From: Flavobacteriales bacterium ALC-1
GTDB taxonomy: Bacteria > Bacteroidota > Bacteroidia > Flavobacteriales > Flavobacteriaceae
DNA: 64,000 nucleotides
NCBI GenBank assembly: GCA_000171875.1
Contig: ABHI01000003.1
Location: forward strand, 124,001-188,000
Direction: 5' to 3'
The translations under genes were made by a program, and so were the position numbers. The notes under the pieces are model-generated. The model worked only from the letters and a program-made list of their open reading frames with translations, did no database searches and was not told the origin of the DNA. Below, piece after piece: positions 1 to 10,435 of this stretch (the first letter of the stretch is position 1; the number at the start of each line of letters is the position of its first letter).

Positions 1-754
1 TGGCCCATACAGTTCTTAAATCTGATATTTTAAGTAAAGGATCACCTTGTCTATAAAAACTACCTTCAGAAGCCATAATTTCTGTCACTGTTCCTGAAAC
101 ATCAGCATAGATTGGAAAGTTCGTCATTGGTTTCTCTCTGACTATTATATTCTCTATTTGCTCATCAGTCATTTTCCATAGACCCAAAGAATTCCTTACT
201 TCGTCAAACAGTAGTGGATGTGTTTTTCGATAGGTAACAGACGACAATAGTTTATTTTGAGCTAAATACAATTCGGGCGAATATATAAGTCCAATTTGTT
301 TACCCTTTCTAATTTTTGTACCCACATAATTTGCCTGAAGCTTTTCAATTCTTCCATCAAATACAGTTGTTTGAATAGCATCGGTTTTTTTATTTGTACT
401 TATTATTCCTGATAACTGTATAATAGCTTTATCTTCTTTATTATAGCTTACTTCTGAGGTTTCAATATTAGCTAAAGCTAGTGCAGTTTTGGTCATTTTT
501 AACTGATTGTTAGATAAACCATCTTCATTGTTATCTGTATTAACCACTACCAAATCCATAGCGCACAAAGGACATGTTCCACTTTCTTGCTCTTTAATTT
601 GTGGATGCATAGCGCATGTCCATTCGTTATATGTTATATTTTTAGTATCATTTTTAGCTTTTGTATTTTGATCTTTTTGAAGACCAAATAACAGGTAACT
701 TAAAACAAAACCAATAATCACAAAGCCAATATATATTCCTACTTTTTTTGTCAT
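1..754 (-). CDS. cusB: Copper/silver efflux RND periplasmic adaptor, CusB-like (C-terminus beyond window)
   Basis: Reading leftward from the ATG at 752-754, the frame stays open to the window edge, giving about 251 residues of an adaptor that usually has 400 or more. It begins with a hydrophobic N-terminal anchor, then a small heavy-metal-binding segment with the pattern TCAMHP...CPLCAMDLV, then the start of a membrane-fusion-protein barrel-sandwich domain; RTVWA at the visible end is typical of CusB. Adaptors of this family link the inner-membrane pump to an outer-membrane channel and deliver Cu(I)/Ag(I). The start codon lies 4 bp after the stop of the cusA-like gene upstream, so the two are one operon transcribed leftward; an outer-membrane factor may follow outside the window. 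Confidence 0.9.
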   Translation of the reverse strand, partial: MTKKVGIYIGFVIIGFVLSYLLFGLQKDQNTKAKNDTKNITYNEWTCAMHPQIKEQESGTCPLCAMDLVVVNTDNNEDGLSNNQLKMTKTALALANIETSEVSYNKEDKAIIQLSGIISTNKKTDAIQTTVFDGRIEKLQANYVGTKIRKGKQIGLIYSPELYLAQNKLLSSVTYRKTHPLLFDEVRNSLGLWKMTDEQIENIIVREKPMTNFPIYADVSGTVTEIMASEGSFYRQGDPLLKISDLRTVWA

Positions 755-758
755 AATA

Positions 759-3700
759 TTATAAGTTTAGTAGCTTCTTTGATAAAGACCTTTCTTTTTG
801 CCAACAGAATAATAAGGGCACTACAAATAATGTAATAATAGCCATTAGCATGCCTCCTAAACATGGAATTGCCATAGGAATCATAACATCACTCCCTTTT
901 CCTGTTGAGGTTAATATAGGTAATAAAGCTAAGATTGTAGTTGCAGTTGTCATTAAACAAGGTCTTATTCTTTTTTTACCAGCGTCAATAACCAAATCCC
1001 TAATACTATTAATATCTGATAGTGTTTTATTTTTAAAACTTTGATTAAGATAAGTACCCATTACAACGCCGTCATCTGTAGCGATACCAAAAAGAGCAAT
1101 GAAACCTACCCATACAGCTACACTAATATTTATGGGATGCATATTAAATAGATCCCTCAAGTTTTTAAATCCTAAATCAAAATTCATAAACCATGATTGA
1201 CTGTATAACCACATAAATATAAATCCACCAGCAAAAGCTACAGCGACACTTGTAAAAATCATAAGAGAGATTGATACAGAACGAAACTGAAGATATAGTA
1301 TTAAAAAAATAACAATTAATACCACTGGGATTATTAATCGTAAGGTTTTTTGAGCGTGTACATAATTTTCATAAGTACCACTGAATTCATAACTTATACC
1401 ATTAGGTAATATTAATACCCCTTTTTTTATTTTCGATTTTAATTCGAGTTCTATGGCATCAACAGCATCTACCTCAGAAAATTCACTTTTTTTATCAAAA
1501 ATCACATAATTTACTAAAAATCCATCCTCACTTTTTATGGTTTGCGGCCCTTTTTCATATCTTATATCGACAAACTCTTTGATAGGTAAAGATTCCCCGT
1601 TTGGAAGAGGTATATATATGGATTCCATATCTTCAGGTGTACCTCTTAATTCTCTTGGATATCGAACCCTTATGCCATAGCGTTCTCTTCCTTCAACAGT
1701 TTGAGTTATTAATTTTCCTCCAACACTTACTTCTAATGTTTCTTGAATAGTTTCAATAGAGAGACCATAACGTGCAATTTTTTCTCTGTCAATATCAATT
1801 AATATATAAGGTTTTCCAACGGCACGTTCTGCAAACACAGCTTTAGATTCAACTACATCAATAGTTTTTAGAGCTTTTTCAAGTTGTATACTAAAAACCT
1901 CTATGTCTTTTAAATTTGTCCCTTTAACCTTAATGCCTAATGGTGTTCGCATACCAGTTTGTAACATTACAAGTCTAGTCTCTATAGGTTGAAGCTTTGG
2001 AGCAGAAGTAACCCCAGGTAGTTCAGTTACTCTTATGATTTCTTCCCAAATATCTTCTTTTGTTTGGATATGAGATCTCCAATTTCTATAATAATCTCCA
2101 CTAGTATGCTCGATTAGGTCTTTTGAATCAACACCAGCACCAGATTTAACAAAGTTGCCTGATTTTGTTTCAAAAAGTCCTTTTTCATTGGTCTTAAATC
2201 GCTTAGGCCTTCTGTTAGAATCTAAAATGTACTCTGATTTATATGAGATTAGGTTTTCATACATTGAAATTGGAGCTGGGTCTAAAGCAGATTCTGTACG
2301 GCCCGCTTTGCCAACTACATATTCAACTTCTGGAATTGATGCTACAGCAATATCCAACATTTTTAAAACCTTATTATTTTCTTCAATCCCTGAGTGTGGC
2401 ATGGACGTAGGCATAAGTAAAAACTCTCCTTCATCTAGAGATGGCATAAATTCTTTACCTGAATTAAAGAATATTAAGCTAGCTAAAATTATTGCTATCA
2501 CCGGTACTGATATACTAATATATTTATGTTCTAAAACCCATTTTAATAGTGTTTCATATTTTAAAATAATGTAATGGATTGGTATAAGTATTAAGGCGCA
2601 AATTGCGACTACAAAAAGAAAATTTAAAACCAAATTTTGAGAATAACCTAAAGGTCTCCAGTAGATGGCCAAAAGGAATGTAATTGTAACTACAGTAAAA
2701 ATTAATCGTATATTTTTTACAAGAATTGGTCGTATTTGTTTTGCAGATTCTAAAATTCCTATAATACCATATCCAAGTAGAACTAGTCCTAGGTTTTGAC
2801 CAAATAAAAAAGCGGAAAGCCCAATTAGTATCCATATAATTGAAAAAACAGAATGGATAGTTTTCTTTTTGCCTCGCTTTTTAAGAAAAAACGTTGCAAT
2901 TGGCGGAAGTATAAATAATGCTATTATAATCGCTGCAGATAATGCAACTGTTTTTGTAAATGCCAAAGGCCAAAAAAGTTTGCCTTCTGCACCAGAAAGC
3001 ATGAAAATTGGTATAAAGCTAATTATAGTTGTTAATCCTGCAGTTATTAAAGCACCAGACACCTCTTTTGTCGCATTAATGATTACAGTGTTTAGGTTTT
3101 TGTTTTCATCTTTTTTAAGATGCCTTACTATGTTTTCTATGAGAATAATTCCCATATCTACAATAGTGCCAATAGCAATAGCAATTCCAGATAGAGCAAC
3201 GATATTTGCTTCTACATTACAGACTTTCATTGCTATAAAAACCATTAAAACTGCTAACGGTAGTAATCCAGATATAAGGAAAGATATTCTAAGATTCATT
3301 AGCATAATTATAACGACCAAAATGGCAATCATTATTTCGTAAATGAGAGCATTACTTAATGTATTTAAAGTATCATCAATTAATTCTGAACGATCATAAA
3401 AAGGAACAATAGTCAACTTTGACTTTTTTCCATTTTGTAATATTTTACTAGGCAGTCCAAGGCTAATCTCATCAATTTTTTCTTTAAGTGCATCTAAGAC
3501 CTGCATTGGATTTTCACCAAAACGGGATGCGACAACACCACCTACAACTTCAGCACCTTCTTTATCTAAAATACCTCTTCGTACTGCTGGCCCCATAGAA
3601 ACATGTGCAATATCCCCGATATGTATAGTCGTTAAATCATTAGAAATTATGGCTGTTTTTTCAATATCTGAGATAGATTTAACATAGCCTAGACCACGAA

Positions 3701-4445
3701 CAAAGTATTCAGCTTTGTTAATTTCAAGTGTTTGTGCACCAATATTTCGATTACTTCTTTCAATTGCATCAACGACATTAGGTAGTGAAACACCAAATTG
3801 TTTCATTAATTCTGGATTAACATCAATTTGGTACTCCTTTACAAAACCACCAATAGATGCTACTTCTGAGACCCCTTTAGTAGATGTCAATGCATTTTTA
3901 ATATAGAAGTCTTGTATACTTCTTAGTTCTTGTAAATTCCAACCTCCAGTAACTTCTCCATTTTCATCTCTACCCTCTAAAGTATACCAAAATACTTGCC
4001 CAAGAGCTGTTGCGTCTGGTCCAAGCTTAGGCTGAACATTTTGAGGTAAAAGTTTATTAGGTAAAGCACTAAGTTTTTCTAGAATACGGGATCTAGACCA
4101 ATAAAAGTCTATATCATCTTCAAAAATTATATAGATGTTAGAAAACCCAAACATAGAATTACTTCGGACAGATTTTACACCCGGAATGCCCAATAAATTA
4201 GAGGTTAGAGGATAGGTGATTTGGTCTTCAATATCTTGAGGAGATTGCCCTTCCCATTCCGTATAAACGATTTGCTGATTTTCACCCATGTTAGGTATAG
4301 CGTCTACAGAAACCGGACGCTTGGGTAAAAAATCTAAGCCAAGGTTAAAAGGAAGTGTAATAGTACCTAAAACAATAATCAATACGATTACTATAAAAGC
4401 AAGGATCTTATTCTTGATTAAAAATTGTACACTTCTATTTAACAT
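759..4445 (-). CDS. cusA: Heavy-metal efflux RND pump, Cu(I)/Ag(I)-type CusA
   Basis: A 1,228-residue inner-membrane proton/metal antiporter of the HME-RND family. The first helix (about residues 10-33), the porter motif SPQDIEDQITYPL and two 6-helix halves are recognisable. The TM4 signature at residues 424-437 reads AIGTIVDMGIILIEN, which fits the AIG-x3-D-x5-IEN type of copper/silver pumps and not the DFG-x3-DG type of Co/Zn/Cd pumps. The protein is about 180 residues longer than E. coli CusA. The extra length includes residues about 526-630, a hydrophobic insertion with three to four extra predicted helices between the two halves. It is the first gene of the cusA-cusB operon. Family assignment is secure; metal choice is inferred from the TM4 signature. 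Confidence 0.93.
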   Translation of the reverse strand: MLNRSVQFLIKNKILAFIVIVLIIVLGTITLPFNLGLDFLPKRPVSVDAIPNMGENQQIVYTEWEGQSPQDIEDQITYPLTSNLLGIPGVKSVRSNSMFGFSNIYIIFEDDIDFYWSRSRILEKLSALPNKLLPQNVQPKLGPDATALGQVFWYTLEGRDENGEVTGGWNLQELRSIQDFYIKNALTSTKGVSEVASIGGFVKEYQIDVNPELMKQFGVSLPNVVDAIERSNRNIGAQTLEINKAEYFVRGLGYVKSISDIEKTAIISNDLTTIHIGDIAHVSMGPAVRRGILDKEGAEVVGGVVASRFGENPMQVLDALKEKIDEISLGLPSKILQNGKKSKLTIVPFYDRSELIDDTLNTLSNALIYEIMIAILVVIIMLMNLRISFLISGLLPLAVLMVFIAMKVCNVEANIVALSGIAIAIGTIVDMGIILIENIVRHLKKDENKNLNTVIINATKEVSGALITAGLTTIISFIPIFMLSGAEGKLFWPLAFTKTVALSAAIIIALFILPPIATFFLKKRGKKKTIHSVFSIIWILIGLSAFLFGQNLGLVLLGYGIIGILESAKQIRPILVKNIRLIFTVVTITFLLAIYWRPLGYSQNLVLNFLFVVAICALILIPIHYIILKYETLLKWVLEHKYISISVPVIAIILASLIFFNSGKEFMPSLDEGEFLLMPTSMPHSGIEENNKVLKMLDIAVASIPEVEYVVGKAGRTESALDPAPISMYENLISYKSEYILDSNRRPKRFKTNEKGLFETKSGNFVKSGAGVDSKDLIEHTSGDYYRNWRSHIQTKEDIWEEIIRVTELPGVTSAPKLQPIETRLVMLQTGMRTPLGIKVKGTNLKDIEVFSIQLEKALKTIDVVESKAVFAERAVGKPYILIDIDREKIARYGLSIETIQETLEVSVGGKLITQTVEGRERYGIRVRYPRELRGTPEDMESIYIPLPNGESLPIKEFVDIRYEKGPQTIKSEDGFLVNYVIFDKKSEFSEVDAVDAIELELKSKIKKGVLILPNGISYEFSGTYENYVHAQKTLRLIIPVVLIVIFLILYLQFRSVSISLMIFTSVAVAFAGGFIFMWLYSQSWFMNFDLGFKNLRDLFNMHPINISVAVWVGFIALFGIATDDGVVMGTYLNQSFKNKTLSDINSIRDLVIDAGKKRIRPCLMTTATTILALLPILTSTGKGSDVMIPMAIPCLGGMLMAIITLFVVPLLFCWQKERSLSKKLLNL

Positions 4446-4867
4446 AGTAAGACTTAACTAAATGAGTGGTGAAATTATCAATTTTCAGCATATTATATTA
4501 AAAAAGTGAATTTATTTGATTAATGGTAAAAAAAAGAGGTCTAGTCCCAAGTTTTTTTAAGTTTTAGATAAAAGATAAGATACTAAGCACTAATGAATAA
4601 AAACCATGCAATATCTCAATGTGAGTTTATTTGGAGACTATGAATATAGATAATGAGATGATTCATCGAAAAAACGAGTAGTTTACCTTGTTAAGACTTT
4701 ATTATGACGTTTTACTATGTTTATTTATATGTTGAAAAATAAGGGAATTCCTATTTGGTATAAAATTGCTAGAGTTTTTTACATCCAATTATGGGAAACT
4801 AAGAAGTTTCATTTTGATATCCTCTTTAGTAATTTTTCACATATATAATTAAGAATAAATTAAAGCC
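4446..4867. other. Divergent intergenic region, no gene seen
   Basis: These 422 bases separate the leftward cusA operon from the rightward galactose oxidase-like gene. I see no open frame of note, no strong hairpin and no FNR-like palindrome. It presumably holds promoters for both sides; no TAnnTTTG box with a well-spaced -33 element stood out. Confidence 0.5.
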
Positions 4868-4876
4868 TTGCTTACT

Positions 4877-7800
4877 ATGAATAACTCAACTATTACGAAT
4901 AGCTCAAAGATTTCTACTATTTTCCTTTTATTAGTATTAATTGGATTTAAGAGTTTTTCTCAAACTCCTCAAGTAGATGGCCAATGGAGTGGTGTCATTC
5001 CTTTTGATATTGTACCTGTTGCTATAGCTAATTTACCAGATGGTAGAATATTGACTTGGTCTTCTAAGTCTAAATTTAATTTTGGAGGAGCAGACGGTTT
5101 TACTTACACTCAAATATTTGATCCAAATATCGGAACTGATGGTGGTGTGCTTACAGAAACATTAACAAATACCAACCATGATATGTTTTGTCCTGGTATC
5201 AATAACTTGGCAGATGGACGTGTTATGGCTACAGGAGGAAGCTCAAATGGGCGTGCAACTATTTACGATCCTATTACAGAAACATGGGTTGGAACAGATA
5301 ATATGAACTATGGTAGAGGCTATCAAGGAGCTGTGACACTATCAGATGGTTCGGTGTTTACAATAGGTGGTTCTTGGAGTGGTGGAACTGGAGTTAAAGA
5401 TGCTGAGATTTGGACAGAAGACTCAGGATGGACTGTACTTCCTGGTTTAGAAAAAACGATACTTTACAATCAACAAGATGATGATTATGAAACACAACAG
5501 GGGTCTTATAGATTAGACAACCATGCTTGGTTATGGGCAGCTCCAAATGGAAAAATTTTCCATGCTGGTCCAGGTGAAACGATGCATTGGATTGATGTAA
5601 CAGGTAATGGCTCTTTTACAGTAGTCGGTCAAAGAGGAACTGTTGCTAGGCCAGATATATATTCTATGAACGGTACTACAGTAATGTTTGATGTCGGCAA
5701 AATTTTAAAATTTGGCGGTAGTTATACTTATTCAGGTGGTACTCCAAGTAGTGATAATGCATATGTTATTGATATTAATGATGAAAATAATGTTACGGTA
5801 ACATTAACAGCTAATGATGCAGAAGAAGGAAGAATATTTCCAACGAGTGTTGTACTTCCTAATGGGGAAGTTATGATTATAGGTGGTATGGATACATCAG
5901 TACCATTTTCAGATAATGGAGCACATTTATCTCTTGAGATATATAATCCAGACACCAACTTATTTAGAACAGTAGTGGACATGGATGAAGAGCGAACTTA
6001 CCATAGTGCCGGTATTCTAATGAATGATGGCCGTGTGTTTATGGGAGGCGGTGGTCTTTGTGGTGGTTGTGCTACAAACCATGCTAATGCCGAAATTTAT
6101 AGCCCTCCATATTTATTCGATACTAATGGAGATTTAGCCGTTCGTCCAACTTTGAGTGCGCCAAATTCAGCGTATTATGATAACACTTTTTCGGTAGTAG
6201 CCTCTCCAGATGTTACTGATTTTGCTTTTATTAGATTATCTTCTGCAACCCACAGTGTTAATAACGAGCAACGTAGAGTACCTGTATCCTATACAGGTTC
6301 TAATGGTAATTATCAATTAAACATACCTAATGCCAATATAATGCCACCAGGCTATTATATGTTATTTGCAATGAATTCAGATGGTGTGCCAAGTATTTCT
6401 GAAGCTGTTTTAGTTGGTAATTTGAATTTTGAAGATAACTTAGCTTTAAATCAACCAACATCTCAATCTAGTCTATATCCTAATGGTGAATCTTTTAAAG
6501 CTGTAGATGGAAATACTGATGGTAATTTTAATGCAAATCCTAACTCTGTAACTCATACTGGAGATGGAGTCAATCAAACTGACGCATGGTGGCGAGTAGA
6601 TTTAGGAGATGCTTATGAGTATAGTTTAGATGCTATACGCGTATTTAATAGAACAGATTGTTGTACTGATCGCTTGGACGGTGCAACTGTATATATAGGT
6701 AATATCGATAGTACAAATCCTGCAGATTATACTGAAGTAGCTACACTAACAGCCGATGGAACTCAGGTTTTAACTCAAAATTTAGGCACTGCGAGGTATG
6801 TTATGATTCGGCAAACTGGGATATTAAGTTTAACAGAAGTTCAGGTATTTGGACAAGGAATTAACTGTCCTGTAGAAGGCACAGCTTGTGATGATGGGGA
6901 TGTAAATACAAGTAATGATATTGAAAATGGTAACTGTAGTTGTGAAGGAACAATTATATCTTGTGATAATATTGAAACTGTAGCTCAAGTAGATGGCGAA
7001 AGTTTTATTGGAGAGACAGAAATCACGGTTACAGAAGATGATGATGTAACATTGTCCCTTAATTTAGATGATGTTGTTTATACTATAGAAGATCCAGATG
7101 GTAATATCCTTGGTAGTAATAGTATTAGTGAAATTTCATTTGATCAATCTGGCTTATATACATTTACAAGTTCTGTATATGGTCCGTTAACACAGAGCCC
7201 AACTGTATTGTATGTTAATAGTGAAGAAACAGCAGGACCTAATAACGTTGCTTCAAACGCACTTGATGATGATCCAAATACTATTTGGCATACGCAGTAT
7301 AGTGATGTTGACCCAGATACACCTTATCCACACGAAATACAATTAGATTTAGGGGCTGAATCTACCGTTTCTGGACTTGAGTATTTGCCAAGACAGACAG
7401 GTGTTAATGGTACAATTGCTGATTATGAAATATATGTAAGTAATGACGCTAACAATTGGGGTACAGCAGTAAATACAGGTACATGGGCAAACAATAATCA
7501 ATTAAAGACTGTAAACTTTACTGAAAAACTTGGTCGTTATGTACGTTTAGTTGCGCTTTCTGAAGTTAATGGCAATCCATGGGCTGCAGCTGCAGAAATA
7601 GATATTATAGCAACTGGAGTTACGGACTGTGTTAAAACCTTACAAATTAATGTTACTTCTAAACCTTGTGAAGAATTAGCTATAGTTTATGAAATAAACG
7701 GAGAAAGTGGTACAGGAGAAACAGAAATTAATGTAACTGTTGGTGATGATATAGGCTTGTTTCTTAATTCAGATGTTGCTTATACTGTAGAAGATCCAAA

Positions 7801-10411
7801 TGCTATAGTTCTTCCTAGTAATACAATTAATAATATTGGTTTAGGACAATCTGGAGTATATACAGTAAAAAGTACTTTAGACCTAGTGCCAGGGAATTTT
7901 TCAGATCCGGTTTTATTGTATGTAGATAGTGAAGAGCTAAACGTCGGTAACGCTGCTACTAATGCCTTAGATGGTGATCCTGCTACTATATGGCATACTG
8001 AGTGGGTAAATTCAAATCCACCACCTCCTCATGAAATACAATTAGATTTAGGTGAGAACTCATTTGTATCTGGTTTTACATATTTACCGCGTCAAGCTGC
8101 TCAACAAAATGGTAGAGTTGCTAATTATGAAATTTATGTAAGTAATTCAACCACCAATTGGGGTGCACCTGTAAGTACAGGTACCTGGGCAAATGACCAA
8201 GCTTTAAAAACGGTTAATTTCCCTGCAGTACAAGCGAGGTATTTACGTTTTGTTGCACTTTCTGAAGTTAATGGAAATCCTTGGGCAGCTGCTGCAGAAA
8301 TTGATGTCATAAGACCTGAGCCAACGGTTTATTTTGTAAATAGTGAAGATACTGTTTCAGGAGGTCTTGCTTCAAACGCCTTTGACGGGGATCCAAATAC
8401 TATATGGCATACAGAGTACAGTAATGTTCCTGATACTCCATACCCTCATGAGCTACAAATAGATTTGGGTATTGAATCGGATGTTTCAGGCCTTGAATAT
8501 TTACCTCGCCAAGATGCAAGTTTTAATGGTACAATTGCTAATTATGAAATTTATGTAAGTAATGATCCAAATAACTGGGGTGCTGCAGTAAATTCGGGAA
8601 CATGGTCAACTAATAAAGAATTAAAAACCGTAAGTTTTACAGAAACTTCAGCACGTTATGTGCGATTAGTTGCGCTATCTGAAGTGAATAATAATGATTG
8701 GGCATCAGCTGCGGAGATTAATATTATTAGAACAATCCCTGCAGAATGTATTAAAACCATACAAATTAATGTCGATACGGTAACAAATTACACCTATAAT
8801 AATGGTTGGTCTCCGAGTGATCCTAATAACGTATCTAATTTTAATGATACTATTGTAGTTGAGGCTGGAGAAGCTGTGATTTCTATGGATACCACAACCG
8901 ATGATGTAACTGTTGAAGAAGGGGCAGCATTAACCGTAAACTCAGGTGTAACATTAACAGCTAATACAACGACTTTAAAATCAACATCGCAGTTGTATTC
9001 AAGTTTAATTGCTGATGGTACAGTTGAAGGTGCAATAAAATATGAGCGCTTTGTTAATGCTAATTCTGGAGGTAATGATTTAATTTCACCTCCACTTTCA
9101 GGGCAGACGTGGGCAGATTTTTTAAGTTCTGACACTAATGCTACTGACTTATTAAATAATGGTAGTACTAACCCAATAACATATGCTTTTGGTCCTTTTG
9201 ATAAAACGGCTGATTCATACATAAATTATACAGATGCTGAATCACCATCCTTAACTTTAATAAGTGGAAAAGGCTATAGAGCTGGTACAGATCCTAGTTT
9301 AGATCCTGGAACTAATTTAACTTTTGCAGGTACAGTACCTACATCACAAATAAGTGTGAATATATTAGATACAGGAGCAACATTCCCAGATTGGAACTTA
9401 ATTGGTAATCCATACCCTTCTTATCTTGATATGGATTTGTTTCTAGAATTTGTAATATTCGATGACGGAATGGGCACAATCATAAGAAACATGGATATTT
9501 TAGAGGATATCTCAGGTATATATGGTTATGCAGGAAGTGCTGTAGCTAACAAATGGGACGTTATTACATTAGCCAATGCTAGTGTCAAACTAATGGCACC
9601 AGGACAAGGGTTCTTTGTTGCAGCAAATGATACTTATGTAAATGATCATGATATTGTTTTTGATCCATCAATGAGAGCAATAGGTTCGGATGATGATTTT
9701 ATACTTGGTCGTAATTCAAATCAATTAACTTTTTTAAAGCTTAATATTGGCACAGCTAACAATGATTATGGTACTGAATTCTATTTTAACGAAAATGCAA
9801 GTCAAGGTTTAGACCTTGGATACGATGGTAAAATTTTAGGTAATGTAGCACCAAATTTTGCGCTTTATTCTCATTTAGTAGAAGATAACACAGGGCTTCC
9901 AATAGCTTTACAGGCGTTAAATCCTTCAGATTTAGTTAATACTGTAATTCCATTAGGTGTCAATTCTAATCAAGGTGAGCAAATTACTTTTAGTATAAGT
10001 GAAACCACATTACCAAGTAATGTTGATGTTTATTTAGAAGATAATGTTACTAATACAGTTACATTACTAAATTCAGGTGATTATACATTTACTCCAAATG
10101 TTGATTTAAGCGGTACAGGTCGTTTCTATCTACGTGTCTCATCGACAGTATTATCGGTAGGTAACAATGAACTAGATTATATACAAATATATACAACGAC
10201 TAATCCAAAATCCTTAATTATAAAAGGAGAATTAAATGCAGAAACGACGGTAAGTTTATATGATATACAAGGCCGATTAGTATTAAATACGGCAATAAAT
10301 CACTTAGATTTAATTAACACCGTTGATATTTCAGCAATAGGAACTGGTGTGTATTTTGTGAAAGTATTTAATGATAGTCAAAGCAAAACACAAAAGCTTG
10401 TAATTAAATAA
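4877..10411 (+). CDS. Secreted galactose oxidase-like copper-radical oxidase with lectin and F5/8C domains, T9SS cargo
   Basis: I chose the ATG at 4877 (1,844 aa) over an in-frame TTG nine bases earlier because it leads straight into a signal peptide ending in SFSQ. Residues about 35-515 form a kelch-type propeller plus early-set domain closely following fungal galactose oxidase. The active-site set is complete: Cys105 in FCPG (thioether partner), Tyr149 in RGYQ, Trp167 in GGSWSGG, Tyr375-His376 in RTYHS and His459 in THSVN. Spacing from Cys to Tyr (44) and Tyr to Trp (18) equals that of the Fusarium enzyme. After this come an F-type-lectin-like domain (about 520-660), a Cys-rich linker, Ig-like and F5/8 type C modules (three F5/8C copies), and a C-terminal type IX secretion sorting domain ending in KLVIK. 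The family oxidises primary alcohols or aldehydes to give H2O2; the substrate here is unknown. The neighbouring copper exporter is suggestive. Confidence 0.9.
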   Translation: MNNSTITNSSKISTIFLLLVLIGFKSFSQTPQVDGQWSGVIPFDIVPVAIANLPDGRILTWSSKSKFNFGGADGFTYTQIFDPNIGTDGGVLTETLTNTNHDMFCPGINNLADGRVMATGGSSNGRATIYDPITETWVGTDNMNYGRGYQGAVTLSDGSVFTIGGSWSGGTGVKDAEIWTEDSGWTVLPGLEKTILYNQQDDDYETQQGSYRLDNHAWLWAAPNGKIFHAGPGETMHWIDVTGNGSFTVVGQRGTVARPDIYSMNGTTVMFDVGKILKFGGSYTYSGGTPSSDNAYVIDINDENNVTVTLTANDAEEGRIFPTSVVLPNGEVMIIGGMDTSVPFSDNGAHLSLEIYNPDTNLFRTVVDMDEERTYHSAGILMNDGRVFMGGGGLCGGCATNHANAEIYSPPYLFDTNGDLAVRPTLSAPNSAYYDNTFSVVASPDVTDFAFIRLSSATHSVNNEQRRVPVSYTGSNGNYQLNIPNANIMPPGYYMLFAMNSDGVPSISEAVLVGNLNFEDNLALNQPTSQSSLYPNGESFKAVDGNTDGNFNANPNSVTHTGDGVNQTDAWWRVDLGDAYEYSLDAIRVFNRTDCCTDRLDGATVYIGNIDSTNPADYTEVATLTADGTQVLTQNLGTARYVMIRQTGILSLTEVQVFGQGINCPVEGTACDDGDVNTSNDIENGNCSCEGTIISCDNIETVAQVDGESFIGETEITVTEDDDVTLSLNLDDVVYTIEDPDGNILGSNSISEISFDQSGLYTFTSSVYGPLTQSPTVLYVNSEETAGPNNVASNALDDDPNTIWHTQYSDVDPDTPYPHEIQLDLGAESTVSGLEYLPRQTGVNGTIADYEIYVSNDANNWGTAVNTGTWANNNQLKTVNFTEKLGRYVRLVALSEVNGNPWAAAAEIDIIATGVTDCVKTLQINVTSKPCEELAIVYEINGESGTGETEINVTVGDDIGLFLNSDVAYTVEDPNAIVLPSNTINNIGLGQSGVYTVKSTLDLVPGNFSDPVLLYVDSEELNVGNAATNALDGDPATIWHTEWVNSNPPPPHEIQLDLGENSFVSGFTYLPRQAAQQNGRVANYEIYVSNSTTNWGAPVSTGTWANDQALKTVNFPAVQARYLRFVALSEVNGNPWAAAAEIDVIRPEPTVYFVNSEDTVSGGLASNAFDGDPNTIWHTEYSNVPDTPYPHELQIDLGIESDVSGLEYLPRQDASFNGTIANYEIYVSNDPNNWGAAVNSGTWSTNKELKTVSFTETSARYVRLVALSEVNNNDWASAAEINIIRTIPAECIKTIQINVDTVTNYTYNNGWSPSDPNNVSNFNDTIVVEAGEAVISMDTTTDDVTVEEGAALTVNSGVTLTANTTTLKSTSQLYSSLIADGTVEGAIKYERFVNANSGGNDLISPPLSGQTWADFLSSDTNATDLLNNGSTNPITYAFGPFDKTADSYINYTDAESPSLTLISGKGYRAGTDPSLDPGTNLTFAGTVPTSQISVNILDTGATFPDWNLIGNPYPSYLDMDLFLEFVIFDDGMGTIIRNMDILEDISGIYGYAGSAVANKWDVITLANASVKLMAPGQGFFVAANDTYVNDHDIVFDPSMRAIGSDDDFILGRNSNQLTFLKLNIGTANNDYGTEFYFNENASQGLDLGYDGKILGNVAPNFALYSHLVEDNTGLPIALQALNPSDLVNTVIPLGVNSNQGEQITFSISETTLPSNVDVYLEDNVTNTVTLLNSGDYTFTPNVDLSGTGRFYLRVSSTVLSVGNNELDYIQIYTTTNPKSLIIKGELNAETTVSLYDIQGRLVLNTAINHLDLINTVDISAIGTGVYFVKVFNDSQSKTQKLVIK
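7204..8732 (+). repeat. Three F5/8 type C (discoidin-like) module repeats inside the oxidase gene
   Basis: Copies lie at about 7204-7611, 7912-8313 and 8323-8732. Each encodes a module with the shared landmarks NALDxDPxTIWHT, PHEIQLDLG, YLPRQ, YEIYVSN, NWG, TGTW and RYxRxVALSEVN. The first two copies are each preceded by a related Ig-like unit with a GETEIxVT motif, so the real repeating unit is Ig-like plus F5/8C; the third copy follows the second directly. Near identity at the protein level points to recent internal duplication. Such modules usually bind glycans. Confidence 0.85.
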
Positions 10412-10435
10412 ATTATAAACACATTAATTATAAAA

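Noticed and set aside
2155..2574. Long plus-strand frames inside cusA (also 2869-3342 and 3715-3906)
   Set aside because: They lie wholly antisense to a clear RND gene, lack family motifs and reflect its codon pattern.
8794..9222. Antisense frame within the oxidase gene (also 5728-5982)
   Set aside because: Opposite strand of a confident coding region, no motif or promoter.
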